Assembly (NCBI RefSeq): GCF_004745505.1
Contig: NZ_RKLX01000003.1
Location: 1 to 64,000 of the forward strand
Reading direction: 5' to 3'
From: Levilactobacillus suantsaiihabitans
GTDB lineage: Bacteria; Bacillota; Bacilli; Lactobacillales; Lactobacillaceae
DNA length: 64,000 nucleotides
The translations under genes were made by a program, and so were the position numbers. This document shows positions 8,794 to 16,365 of the stretch, piece after piece (the stretch's first letter is position 1; each line of letters begins with the position of its first letter). The notes below the pieces were generated by a model. The model was not told where the DNA came from. It saw nothing but the letters and a program-made list of their open reading frames with translations, and ran no database searches.

Positions 8794-8942
8794 GCAAACG
8801 TTACATGTTTGCCGCCGCTGATCCTATATGTGGAGTCGTTACTTGGGAACGGCTGGAAATTGGATGAGTGACAACGACTATCGTATGGTGCTTAAGGGTT
8901 TGTCAGTTTTTGGAATAACCAATACAGAGGGGTGCATTCTTT
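8794..8942 (+). promoter_or_regulatory. Long structured 5' leader of WxL operon 1
   Basis: About 160 nt from the expected start of transcription to the ATG. AGTCGTT (8834-8840) can pair with AACGGCT (8848-8854), or alternatively with AACGACT (8873-8879). The motif TTGGGAAC (8843-8850) falls in the first hairpin and is kept in the leader of operon 2. A switching leader is possible but unproven. Confidence 0.5.
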
Positions 8943-9719
8943 ATGAAGAAATCTATTAGTAGTATTTTGTTAGCCAGTGCGTTGTTACTCGGTTCCATCG
9001 CGCCAGTGGCGGCCAATGCGGCAACTAACACGGGGAGCATGACTGGGAAGACTACCGGATCCATTAGTTTTAACAAGCCAGCCGCAACGACTGATCCAGT
9101 CGATCCAGATAATCCTGGTACGACGGATCCTGGTGACAAAGGTGGGGTCGATGTTGACCCAGATAATCCAGCAGGGGACTTGGCTTTGCTGTACGTTTCT
9201 AATGGAATTAACTTCGGGACACATGATGTCTCGACCCAAACGACTAAAGCAACGGCCGAAAGTATCGACAACACGCGGTCTACTGGAACCGGTACAGCCA
9301 TTGCAAACAATAAGAACTTACTGACTGAAGTCACCGATACTCGGGGTACCAACGCTGGCTGGTCCATTAGCCTTAGTGCTGACCCGATGACGGTTGATGG
9401 TAAGACTGACAGTACTTCAAATGGCGATAACACGTTGAAGGGTGCCCTGTTGAACCTCAACAGTAAGAAGGCCGCAACAATCAAGAGTAGTTCTGATACA
9501 GAAAGCGGCATCACGCAAAGTGCCGTTACTGATATGACGACGGATGGTACTTCCACACAACCCATTTACGGGGCAAAGGAAAACAGTGGGATGTTGACCA
9601 CGACTTTCCAAATGGATCCAGGCGACATTCAATTAAGCTCGATTCCAGCCAACGTTAAAGGTGGCGTCACTTATTCTGGGAACATTAACTGGACGTTGAG
9701 TGATACGCCAGCTGAATAA
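8943..9719 (+). CDS. WxL-domain cell-surface protein (operon 1, first gene)
   Basis: A 258-residue secreted protein. The signal peptide is KKSISSILLASALLLGS...APVAANAA. A Pro/Asp/Gly repeat linker (DPVDPDNPG, DPDNPAGD) occupies about residues 42-80. The WxL domain then runs to the end, with the two diagnostic tryptophans in AGWSISLSADPM and NINWTLSDTPAE. WxL domains bind peptidoglycan non-covalently. RBS GAGGGG (with a 10-base gap) precedes ATG 8943. It is first in a four-gene cluster and is separated from the next gene by a terminator-like hairpin, so it is probably the most abundant product. Its paralog is the gene at 13935. Confidence 0.9.
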   Translation: MKKSISSILLASALLLGSIAPVAANAATNTGSMTGKTTGSISFNKPAATTDPVDPDNPGTTDPGDKGGVDVDPDNPAGDLALLYVSNGINFGTHDVSTQTTKATAESIDNTRSTGTGTAIANNKNLLTEVTDTRGTNAGWSISLSADPMTVDGKTDSTSNGDNTLKGALLNLNSKKAATIKSSSDTESGITQSAVTDMTTDGTSTQPIYGAKENSGMLTTTFQMDPGDIQLSSIPANVKGGVTYSGNINWTLSDTPAE

Positions 9720-9738
9720 TTGCATTACGCGGTAAATG

Positions 9739-9771
9739 GGTGTTCATTTGGTGAAGGATGAGCACCTTTTT
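9739..9771 (+). terminator. Intra-operon terminator/attenuator, WxL operon 1
   Basis: GGTGTTCAT pairs with ATGAGCACC and T5 follows. The equivalent spot in operon 2 has a matching hairpin with altered bases, so partial termination after the first WxL gene is likely conserved. Confidence 0.75.
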
Positions 9772-9836
9772 ACCTTACATAAGTCGGTAACATGAACGAC
9801 AAATTAAAACTAACTAGGGTAGTCAGGGGTGTAAGG

Positions 9837-10907
9837 ATGCAAGGTATTAAACGGATTCAGTTTATCGTTTTAGCAGTTTTTAGCTTGATTTTAGGTGGCT
9901 GGGGACTCACCGCAGTCGCACAGGCCGCTGGGGAAAACGAAGTTGGGTATAGCGTGAAAGCCGCGATCCCCAAAAATCAGATCAACAAGAAGAACTCTTT
10001 CTTCGATTTGAAAATGAAGTCGGGGCAGACGGAGAATTTGCAGGTCCGAATCTACAACGTGACCAACCAAAGCATCAAGGTCCAAACGGCCATTCATACG
10101 GCGTGGACCAGTAGTGCCGGTGCGATCGAATACGTTAAGCCGGCCAAGTCATTTGATTCGTCGCTCAAGTACAAGATGAGTGACATCAGTAAGCTCCAAG
10201 GAAAATCGACAGTGACGATTCCAGCGGGCAAGTCCCGCGTGGTGACGGCTAAGGTCAAGATGCCAACGACTGCGTTTAACGGGGTCATTCTAGGTGGCTG
10301 GTACTTTAAACGAATCGATCACCAGGTCACGGGTAACGTCAAGGGAGCTAGCAACCTCCGGAATAGCTATTCTTACGTGGTGGGAATGAAGTACACCATG
10401 GGCAGTCAGACGCCGTTTCCTGATTTGAAATTAGGCAAGGTCGCCGCTGGCTTAGGTGATTATCACCGCGGAGTCTTCGCTGACTTGCGGAATCCTAAAG
10501 CGGTCATCATTCCCGACCTTAAAATGAAGACGACCATCACGAATCGCAATGGCAATAAGCTAGTCAAGCAAGCCACGAAGGACAATGTCCAAATGGCCCC
10601 GAATACCACGTTCCGGTACCCCATTTACTTTGGCAAAGAAGAATTAAAAGCCGGTAACTACCACCTCCACATGGTAGTGAAGAACACGGATCGGACCTGG
10701 GTATTTGACCGTAACTTCACGATTACGGCTAAGCAGGCCGCGCAATTCAACCGCGGTTCGGTCGAGAATTCTGGGATTAATCTGTGGCTGGTGCTGGCGC
10801 TAGGGGCGCTGGGGATGTTAGTGCTCATTCTCTTGATTCTCTTAATCATCTACTTGATCCGGCGCAATAAGAAAAAACAAGATGAGCAGGAGCAGGCTGA
10901 ATCTTAG
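9837..10907 (+). CDS. WxL-interacting protein (DUF916-DUF3324)
   Basis: A 356-residue membrane-anchored protein. It has a signal peptide (residues about 1-30), then DUF916 opening with VGYSVKAAIPKNQ and PGQ-like SGQTENLQVRIYNVT, then a DUF3324 domain (about 155-320) ending DRTWVFDRNFTIT. A C-terminal transmembrane helix and an Arg/Lys-rich tail follow. In WxL operons of enterococci and lactobacilli this protein bridges peptidoglycan and WxL partners. The ATG at 9837 is preceded by AGGGG; the frame is open further upstream to 9792 but has no better start. Its paralog is at 14817 with the same order of domains. Confidence 0.9.
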   Translation: MQGIKRIQFIVLAVFSLILGGWGLTAVAQAAGENEVGYSVKAAIPKNQINKKNSFFDLKMKSGQTENLQVRIYNVTNQSIKVQTAIHTAWTSSAGAIEYVKPAKSFDSSLKYKMSDISKLQGKSTVTIPAGKSRVVTAKVKMPTTAFNGVILGGWYFKRIDHQVTGNVKGASNLRNSYSYVVGMKYTMGSQTPFPDLKLGKVAAGLGDYHRGVFADLRNPKAVIIPDLKMKTTITNRNGNKLVKQATKDNVQMAPNTTFRYPIYFGKEELKAGNYHLHMVVKNTDRTWVFDRNFTITAKQAAQFNRGSVENSGINLWLVLALGALGMLVLILLILLIIYLIRRNKKKQDEQEQAES

Positions 10908-10937
10908 ACCATCTACCTGAAAGGGGGAGCGTTGGTC

Positions 10938-11420
10938 ATGAAAAAATTTATCATGAAACTGATGTTGGTGCTCACGCTGGCTTGCGTGCTAAGCCTGGGA
11001 ACTTCAGCGCTCGCCGATAATGTGGTCAGTCGCGGGGAAACGCAAGTGGGAATTACCTTTACTGGTAGCTCCGTGACCGGGACGGCTGATGATGAGATTC
11101 CGACCGGCAAGACACCGATGAAAATACCATCCGCGGCGGATACTGCCGAACGTCATGGGCGTAGTGGGGGAACTCAGCGAACCCAAAACGGCCGAGCAGG
11201 CGCGACCGCAACAACGCCTAACACCTCAGTAGCCCAACCACGAAAGCACGGCTTGTGGGCAGCCAAGGCTGCTGCCGCGGACATGCTTGCCGGGCGGCTA
11301 CCCCAAACCAACGAAGTGCAGTCATTACTGGCGGATATGGTCGGTATTTTGTTGTTGCTCGTCGTGATTCTGGCGGCAATCGTTTACTGGCAAGCCCGCT
11401 TATTACGAGAGAGGGAGTGA
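10938..11420 (+). CDS. Small LPQTxE-anchored surface protein (operon 1)
   Basis: A 160-residue exported protein. It has a signal peptide (residues 1-28, ending SALADN), a poorly conserved Thr/Gly/Ala-rich middle with charged stretches, and the sorting signal RLPQTNE, then a hydrophobic helix and the basic tail ARLLRERE. LPQTxE is the usual sortase A motif in many lactobacilli. WxL operons commonly include such an LPXTG protein. The ATG at 10938 follows GGGGGAG with an 8-base gap. It starts 30 bases after the WxL-interacting gene and ends 6 bases before the large WxL gene, so these three genes are clearly co-transcribed. Confidence 0.8.
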   Translation: MKKFIMKLMLVLTLACVLSLGTSALADNVVSRGETQVGITFTGSSVTGTADDEIPTGKTPMKIPSAADTAERHGRSGGTQRTQNGRAGATATTPNTSVAQPRKHGLWAAKAAAADMLAGRLPQTNEVQSLLADMVGILLLLVVILAAIVYWQARLLRERE

Positions 11421-11426
11421 GTCAAG

Positions 11427-13097
11427 ATGAAGCTAGGTAAATGGATAATTCAGCTTGGCTTGTTCCTGGCTGTCGTTTTTGGTCTGGGAACCCTGGTACT
11501 ACCGGCACGCGCGGCGACATTGCCGGCGGGAGCTCGTGCGGTGAATACGCAGAGTGCGTTCTATAAGCCGCATGTGACCCCTGTAGGGGATTCGGATCCT
11601 ATTGACTGGTCGCTTGTTGCAGACTACCCAAAATTAGCAGCGCCAATTGCGGCCAATAATCTGTCACCAAACGGTCGGGTCACAAATAAGACGACTAAAA
11701 TCTATATTTCAATATCAGGTAGGTTTTTGGCACAAAGTGGGTCTAATATTACGAGTGTCAAGCCGTTCGTTCGGAATGGTACGAAAGTCCTTAATTTAGG
11801 AACGAGCACGGTACTTTTTCCCACAACGGTCAGCACAGCATTAGATAGCTACTATGAGATTGATGTTGATTTGTCGCGGATTCAGAACCTCATTCCGTTA
11901 AACGTTGGCTTTGCTGTGACTTATCAAAATTCGTCAAAGACTGATTATCTAAAGTTTGCTGAACTCCTTGAGGATGCTGAGCTTGAAAGAGAGTGGGGTG
12001 GGGGTTCTCTGACGACTGATCCCAAAATGTATATTGACTCTACCATCACGACCAACGATCCAACTACGGGGAACGTCCGGAACATTAAAGGATCCGATAA
12101 AAAGATTACAGGGGTGGGTTATCCCGGGTTAGATATTGAGCTGACGATAACTGATACAAACGGCAAAGAAGTTGTGTACGATAGTCAAATTGGTTCGGAT
12201 GGTAAATTTGAATTTGACTTGCCCGACTATGTTGGTAAATTGACGAGTAAGAAGACAGTTGGTGTACAGGAGTATAATGATACCGGGGACGCTGTTGGCG
12301 CCGTTGCAAATGTCATTCCGGTTCTGGATATTACTACGAATAAACAGGCACTAAGCATCGACCCAGATACTTTAGAAGACAACATTGCCGGCAAGAGCGA
12401 CAGCGACATTCTAAAATGGATTGCCCAACAGGCAGGCATTACGGTGTCGTATTTGGGCGACCAGTATAACTTGAGCGATGTGACCTTGAAATCTGATCAA
12501 ACTGATTTAGCGACCCAGATTGCTGATCTGGCAAATGGCAACAGTCTGACCGTTAAGATTGGGGCGACGAATTCAGCGAATATCTCGACCGTTGATACGG
12601 CGGATATCACGTTGACGCGGACTGACGGAGCGCTGAGTTTTACGTCTATCAGCCCAACGCTTGAATTTGGTTCAGTCGCGGTGCCTAGTCAGGAGATGCT
12701 ATTTGCACCGACGACTCAACCGGATATCTCAATCAGCGATACTCAAGCGAGTGGGACGCCGTGGTACGTGATGGCCCAGGCGACTGACTTGACCTCAACT
12801 GATGGCCGGAAGTTGGCAGGACACATGGTCTACGTCGATGCCGATGGGGAAAAGGAGTCCATGGCCAATGCGGTTCAAGTTGCTACCGGTGTACGAGACC
12901 GGAAGACGACTTACCCGCAAAACACGGCCAGCAAATGGTCCACGAAAAATCAAGGTCTCACCGATCCCGCGACGGGCCTCTACATTGATGCACTGCCAAC
13001 GGTATACGCGGGCGGCGATACGATGCAATACCAGGGAACAATTTCCTGGCAGTTAACCAATGCCCCAGGTTCTGTGGGCAGTGATATTAGCAATTAA
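11427..13097 (+). CDS. Large WxL-domain surface protein (operon 1)
   Basis: A 556-residue secreted protein: signal peptide (about 1-30, LPARAAT), an N-terminal beta-rich region of unknown type, a repeat-like module around 190-290 (ITGVGYPGLDIELTITDTNG resembles Ig-like or bacterial 'toxin B-repeat' wall modules), and a C-terminal WxL domain with GTPWYVMAQATDL and GTISWQLTNAP. In this operon it would form a complex on the wall with the WxL-interacting and LPQTxE proteins. The N-terminal third is noticeably richer in A and T than the rest and poorly conserved with the paralog at 16366, which suggests diversification of the exposed part. Confidence 0.85.
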   Translation: MKLGKWIIQLGLFLAVVFGLGTLVLPARAATLPAGARAVNTQSAFYKPHVTPVGDSDPIDWSLVADYPKLAAPIAANNLSPNGRVTNKTTKIYISISGRFLAQSGSNITSVKPFVRNGTKVLNLGTSTVLFPTTVSTALDSYYEIDVDLSRIQNLIPLNVGFAVTYQNSSKTDYLKFAELLEDAELEREWGGGSLTTDPKMYIDSTITTNDPTTGNVRNIKGSDKKITGVGYPGLDIELTITDTNGKEVVYDSQIGSDGKFEFDLPDYVGKLTSKKTVGVQEYNDTGDAVGAVANVIPVLDITTNKQALSIDPDTLEDNIAGKSDSDILKWIAQQAGITVSYLGDQYNLSDVTLKSDQTDLATQIADLANGNSLTVKIGATNSANISTVDTADITLTRTDGALSFTSISPTLEFGSVAVPSQEMLFAPTTQPDISISDTQASGTPWYVMAQATDLTSTDGRKLAGHMVYVDADGEKESMANAVQVATGVRDRKTTYPQNTASKWSTKNQGLTDPATGLYIDALPTVYAGGDTMQYQGTISWQLTNAPGSVGSDISN

Positions 13098-13185
13098 AAA
13101 CCTTAGGCGTATGATGCTAAAAATGGCGGATCCGCTCATCGCTTTAAGATGAGTGGGTCCGTCATTTTTGATGAGGTTGTCCAGT

Positions 13186-13302
13186 CAGTAAGAAGCGGCC
13201 ACGCTGTCGGCACTGCAACAATACGTGTTGTTGCTAGCAGATGAGCGTGAGCAGCGGCGAGAGGCGACCCGTGACTTGTTGCAGCAACTGTTAAATGACT
13301 AG
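13186..13302 (+). pseudogene. Fragment: 3' end of the zinc-finger gene, duplicated
   Basis: Encodes EAATLSALQQY-like residues and then LLLADEREQRREATRDLLQQLL ahead of a TAG at 13300-13302. It matches the last 37 codons of the gene ending at 8369 (EAATLSALQQYYLLLADKR...). No start or upstream coding sequence remains. Its place before the second WxL operon mirrors the full gene before the first, so it marks the left end of a duplicated segment. Confidence 0.8.
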
Positions 13303-13736
13303 TGACCAGTCTGAATTGCCCGGCTCGGTCAGTGCGGGCATCAACGACACAACCGCCTAAACAATGAAATAGCTTTGGCAAGTTGGCGTACTAACTCACG
13401 GGTAATCGTGGTGTGGGGACGCCTTTTTGTTGACTGGGAACCAAAAGTCGGATTTGACGCATAAACCGGTTTAATAAAGTGATACGCCATCCAACCTTTT
13501 ACAAGATTAGTATTGTGAAAACGGTTGCCAACAGAACCCGGTTAACGCCTACGGGGATAGACGATTGAGGGCCTATCGTATTTTGAAAATCCGGCTTAAA
13601 TCGCATGAGTACGGGGGCTATATAAAAAGATACGGGTGTAAATAACACCAATATATACGCCTATCAGTTGATACAATAGCCTTACAAACGTTTTCATGAT
13701 TAATACGCCAATTTTACGTTTTGTCCCGTGATAATA
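13303..13736. other. Gene-free AT-rich stretch before WxL operon 2
   Basis: Between the duplicated fragment and the operon 2 promoter I see no credible gene and no clear repeat-element copy. The sequence is notably AT-rich compared with its surroundings and corresponds in position to 8503-8745 before operon 1. Confidence 0.5.
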
Positions 13737-13765
13737 TTTACAACCCCAGTCATCGGCCCTATAAT
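13737..13765 (+). promoter_or_regulatory. Promoter of WxL operon 2
   Basis: TTTACA (13737-13742), 17-base spacer, TATAAT (13760-13765), then GTTGTTACATACTTAA at 13769-13784. Box sequences, spacing and downstream motif all match the operon 1 promoter, with one base different in the motif, although the spacer has diverged. Confidence 0.75.
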
Positions 13766-13784
13766 AACGTTGTTACATACTTAA

Positions 13785-13934
13785 AGAAGCGTAACAACCA
13801 TTAATGGCCGTTGCAATTCTTGAGGTAATCTAAATAATTGAGGTGCTTGGTCTTGGGAACCAGGTAGTTTAGATTACAGGGTATTGTTTGTCACTAAGTG
13901 TTGGGACTTATCAAACAAAGGAGTGCGTTACATC
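13785..13934 (+). promoter_or_regulatory. Long structured 5' leader of WxL operon 2
   Basis: A 10-bp stem GTAATCTAAA (13825-13834) with TTTAGATTAC (13868-13877) encloses a smaller hairpin CTTGGT (13846-13851) with ACCAGG (13859-13864). The inner loop carries TTGGGAAC (13853-13860), the same motif as in the operon 1 leader. The flanking stems have different sequences, as expected if structure is what is kept. Confidence 0.55.
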
Positions 13935-14693
13935 ATGATGAAGAAGACAGTAAGCAGTATTTTATTAGCAAGTGCATTATTGTTGGGGACTGTTGCACCC
14001 GTTGCGGCTAACGCGGCTGAGGTTACAGGAACGACTGGGAACACGAAGACACAAGCAGCTTTCACTGCACCTAAATCAGTAGTTGACCCAGTTGATCCAA
14101 GTAATCCAAGCACCCCATCTACAGGGGACAATGGCGGTAATGGGGTGACCAATACGGATACGACTGGTGGCTTAAACTTCCTATATGTCACGGATTCAAT
14201 CGACTTTGGTAGTGCTGAAGCCGTTTCCAGTGGTGTTCAACCGTCAATGCCGGCTAGCAAGATCAGCACGGGAAGTTTTACCGACGATGAGCAAGTCAAT
14301 CCAAACTTTGTCACTGAACTCTCTGACACCCGTGGGACTAGCGCTGGCTGGTATGTCACCGTTTCTAGTAGCCCAATGACAGATACGACCAATAGTAATT
14401 CAAATACAAATACATTAAAAGGGGCAACTGTTGACTTCGGTACTGGAACGGAGATCAATAATTCCGCAAGTGAAAACGGTATCTCGGCGAATGCCGTCAG
14501 CGTTCCTACCGAAACGGCAACAGCGCAGACTATTTATCAAGCTACTGCTGATAACGGTGCTGGTCAAACGTCATTCCAGTTGAATCCCAAGAATATCGAA
14601 TTGAATAACGTGGGTCCTAATACGAATACAGGTACCTACAATGGTAACTTGACTTGGACTTTGAATGACACACCAGTTGAACCAGCTAAATAA
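13935..14693 (+). CDS. WxL-domain cell-surface protein (operon 2, first gene)
   Basis: A 252-residue paralog of the gene at 8943. It has the same signal peptide pattern (SSILLASALLLGTVAPVAANAA), a DPVDPSNPSTPS linker, and WxL motifs AGWYVTVSSSPM and LTWTLNDTPVEP. AAGGAG lies 11 bases before ATG 13935; the next codon is also ATG, so the start is uncertain by one residue. Sequence divergence from the first copy is substantial outside the signal peptide and WxL motifs, so the duplication is not recent. Confidence 0.9.
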   Translation: MMKKTVSSILLASALLLGTVAPVAANAAEVTGTTGNTKTQAAFTAPKSVVDPVDPSNPSTPSTGDNGGNGVTNTDTTGGLNFLYVTDSIDFGSAEAVSSGVQPSMPASKISTGSFTDDEQVNPNFVTELSDTRGTSAGWYVTVSSSPMTDTTNSNSNTNTLKGATVDFGTGTEINNSASENGISANAVSVPTETATAQTIYQATADNGAGQTSFQLNPKNIELNNVGPNTNTGTYNGNLTWTLNDTPVEPAK

Positions 14694-14713
14694 ATTTTGA
14701 GTTGCGATTAAAG

Positions 14714-14745
14714 GGTGTCCATTGGGTTGAAATGAACACCTTTTT
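14714..14745 (+). terminator. Intra-operon terminator/attenuator, WxL operon 2
   Basis: GGTGTCCATT pairs with AATGAACACC (one mismatch) and T5 follows. Position and form match the hairpin at 9739. Confidence 0.75.
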
Positions 14746-14816
14746 CGCCTACATATGCTATGTCGACGAACTGATATAGCAACTAAAAGTCTAACTAGGG
14801 TAAGGCGGGATTTAGT

Positions 14817-15878
14817 ATGCAAGGATTGAAGAAGTTTCGACTCATCATTGTCGTGTGTTTGAGTCTATTGGTGGGACTTTCATTGCCAGTTTTGGGGCGG
14901 GCAGCGACAGCCACTAATGATATTGGATATAGCGTGAAGGCGTTGATTCCCAAGAATCAGATTGATAAACGTCAGTCGTTCTTTGAGTTGCGAATGAAAC
15001 CAGGGCAAACGCAGACGTTGCGCGTACGTCTGTACAATGTGACCGATCAAGCTATCAAAATAAAATCGGCTATTCATACGGCGTGGACGAACTCTGGCGG
15101 AACGATTGATTACACGAATCAGCCGCAAAAGTTTGATTCGTCGTTGCAGTATAAGATGAGTGATATTAGTAAGGTGCAAGGTGCTAAGACCGTGACGATT
15201 CCAGCTAGGAAGAGCCGGGTTATGACGACTAAGGTGCAGGTTCCCCGGGATCAGAAATTTAATGGCATTATCTTGGGTGGCTGGTACTTTGAACGGCTCA
15301 ATACTAAAGTCACTAGCAACGTTAAGGGAGCCAGTAATGTTCGGAACAAGTATGCCTATGTTGTGGGCATGGAATATGTCATGGGCAAGGTCCCGGCAGG
15401 AAATTTGACGCTCGGTAAAGTGGGCGCTGGCATCAGTAATTACCACCGTGGGGTCATCGCCAATCTCAAGAACCCGACGGCGACTATCGTTCCGAATTTG
15501 AAAATGACGACGACAATCACCAATCGTGACGGCGGCCAAGTCATCAAGGATTTGAAGCAAGAAAACGTGCAAATGGCGCCGAACACAACGTTTAGCTACC
15601 CCATGCTCTATGGGAAGACGGCCTTAGACGCTGGCCATTATCGCCTACACATGGTAGTGAAGAACCGGGACCGGACCTGGGTCTTTGACCGTAACTTTGC
15701 GATTACCAAGGCACAAGCCGACAAGTATAATGCCGATTCGGTCGACAATCCGGGGATTAACATCTGGCTGTTGATTGGTTTGGGTGCTCTGGGAATGTTA
15801 ATTTTGATTTTACTGATTTTGTTAATTATCTACTTGATTCGTCGCCGTCGTCGTGATGACGAGGAGGCGGCCGAATAG
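14817..15878 (+). CDS. WxL-interacting protein (DUF916-DUF3324), operon 2
   Basis: A 353-residue paralog of the gene at 9837 with matching domains: signal peptide, IGYSVKALIPKNQ opening the DUF916 domain, PGQTQTLRVRLYNVTDQ, GIILGGWYFERL, then the DUF3324 domain ending DRTWVFDRNFAIT. A transmembrane helix and the tail IRRRRRDDEEAAE complete it. AAGGCGGG precedes ATG 14817. The close likeness to copy 1 across the whole length, compared with the divergence of the WxL proteins, suggests stronger constraint on this bridging component. Confidence 0.9.
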   Translation: MQGLKKFRLIIVVCLSLLVGLSLPVLGRAATATNDIGYSVKALIPKNQIDKRQSFFELRMKPGQTQTLRVRLYNVTDQAIKIKSAIHTAWTNSGGTIDYTNQPQKFDSSLQYKMSDISKVQGAKTVTIPARKSRVMTTKVQVPRDQKFNGIILGGWYFERLNTKVTSNVKGASNVRNKYAYVVGMEYVMGKVPAGNLTLGKVGAGISNYHRGVIANLKNPTATIVPNLKMTTTITNRDGGQVIKDLKQENVQMAPNTTFSYPMLYGKTALDAGHYRLHMVVKNRDRTWVFDRNFAITKAQADKYNADSVDNPGINIWLLIGLGALGMLILILLILLIIYLIRRRRRDDEEAAE

Positions 15879-15903
15879 TGACTGCGAAAGGGGGGCGTTG
15901 GTC

Positions 15904-16359
15904 ATGAAAAAGTTGGTCATGCAATTGGTTTTGGTGCTCACGTTGATGATCGGTGTTGGTGCAGGAACGCCAGCGCTTGCCAAGACAGTGAGTGGTACCG
16001 GTGGGACGACTCGAACCAGCGTCTACATTGTGGGCAACGCCAATCTGGCTCGATTGACTGCTGGTAATCACGCTGATGAAGGCGATGGCAATGTTCCTAG
16101 TGGAGATAAGCCCACCACAGCTGGAAACGATGCTGATCAGTCAGTAAATAATCGTCAGCCAGCCAAGAAAAAATCAGCTCCCGGCGCCGTGGTCACCATG
16201 GTCAAGGCCGGTTCGGCAGATTTGATTGCCGGACGACTACCACAGACTAGCGAGTCGCGAGTCTTCTTGATGAGTGTCTTTGGCCTGTTGCTCTTAACGG
16301 TCTTGATGTTATCGTTGATTGTCTATCACCAGGCACGGCTACTGAAGGAGAGGGAGTGA
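15904..16359 (+). CDS. Small LPQTxE-anchored surface protein (operon 2)
   Basis: A 151-residue paralog of the gene at 10938: signal peptide ending PALAKT, a variable low-complexity middle (GDGNVPSGDKP, Ser/Asn-rich), sorting signal RLPQTSE, hydrophobic helix and ARLLKERE tail. ATG 15904 follows GGGGGG with an 8-base gap; the frame is open upstream but without an RBS. Only the two ends are conserved between copies, so the middle is probably a spacer or an exposed variable segment. Confidence 0.8.
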   Translation: MKKLVMQLVLVLTLMIGVGAGTPALAKTVSGTGGTTRTSVYIVGNANLARLTAGNHADEGDGNVPSGDKPTTAGNDADQSVNNRQPAKKKSAPGAVVTMVKAGSADLIAGRLPQTSESRVFLMSVFGLLLLTVLMLSLIVYHQARLLKERE

Positions 16360-16365
16360 GCCGAG

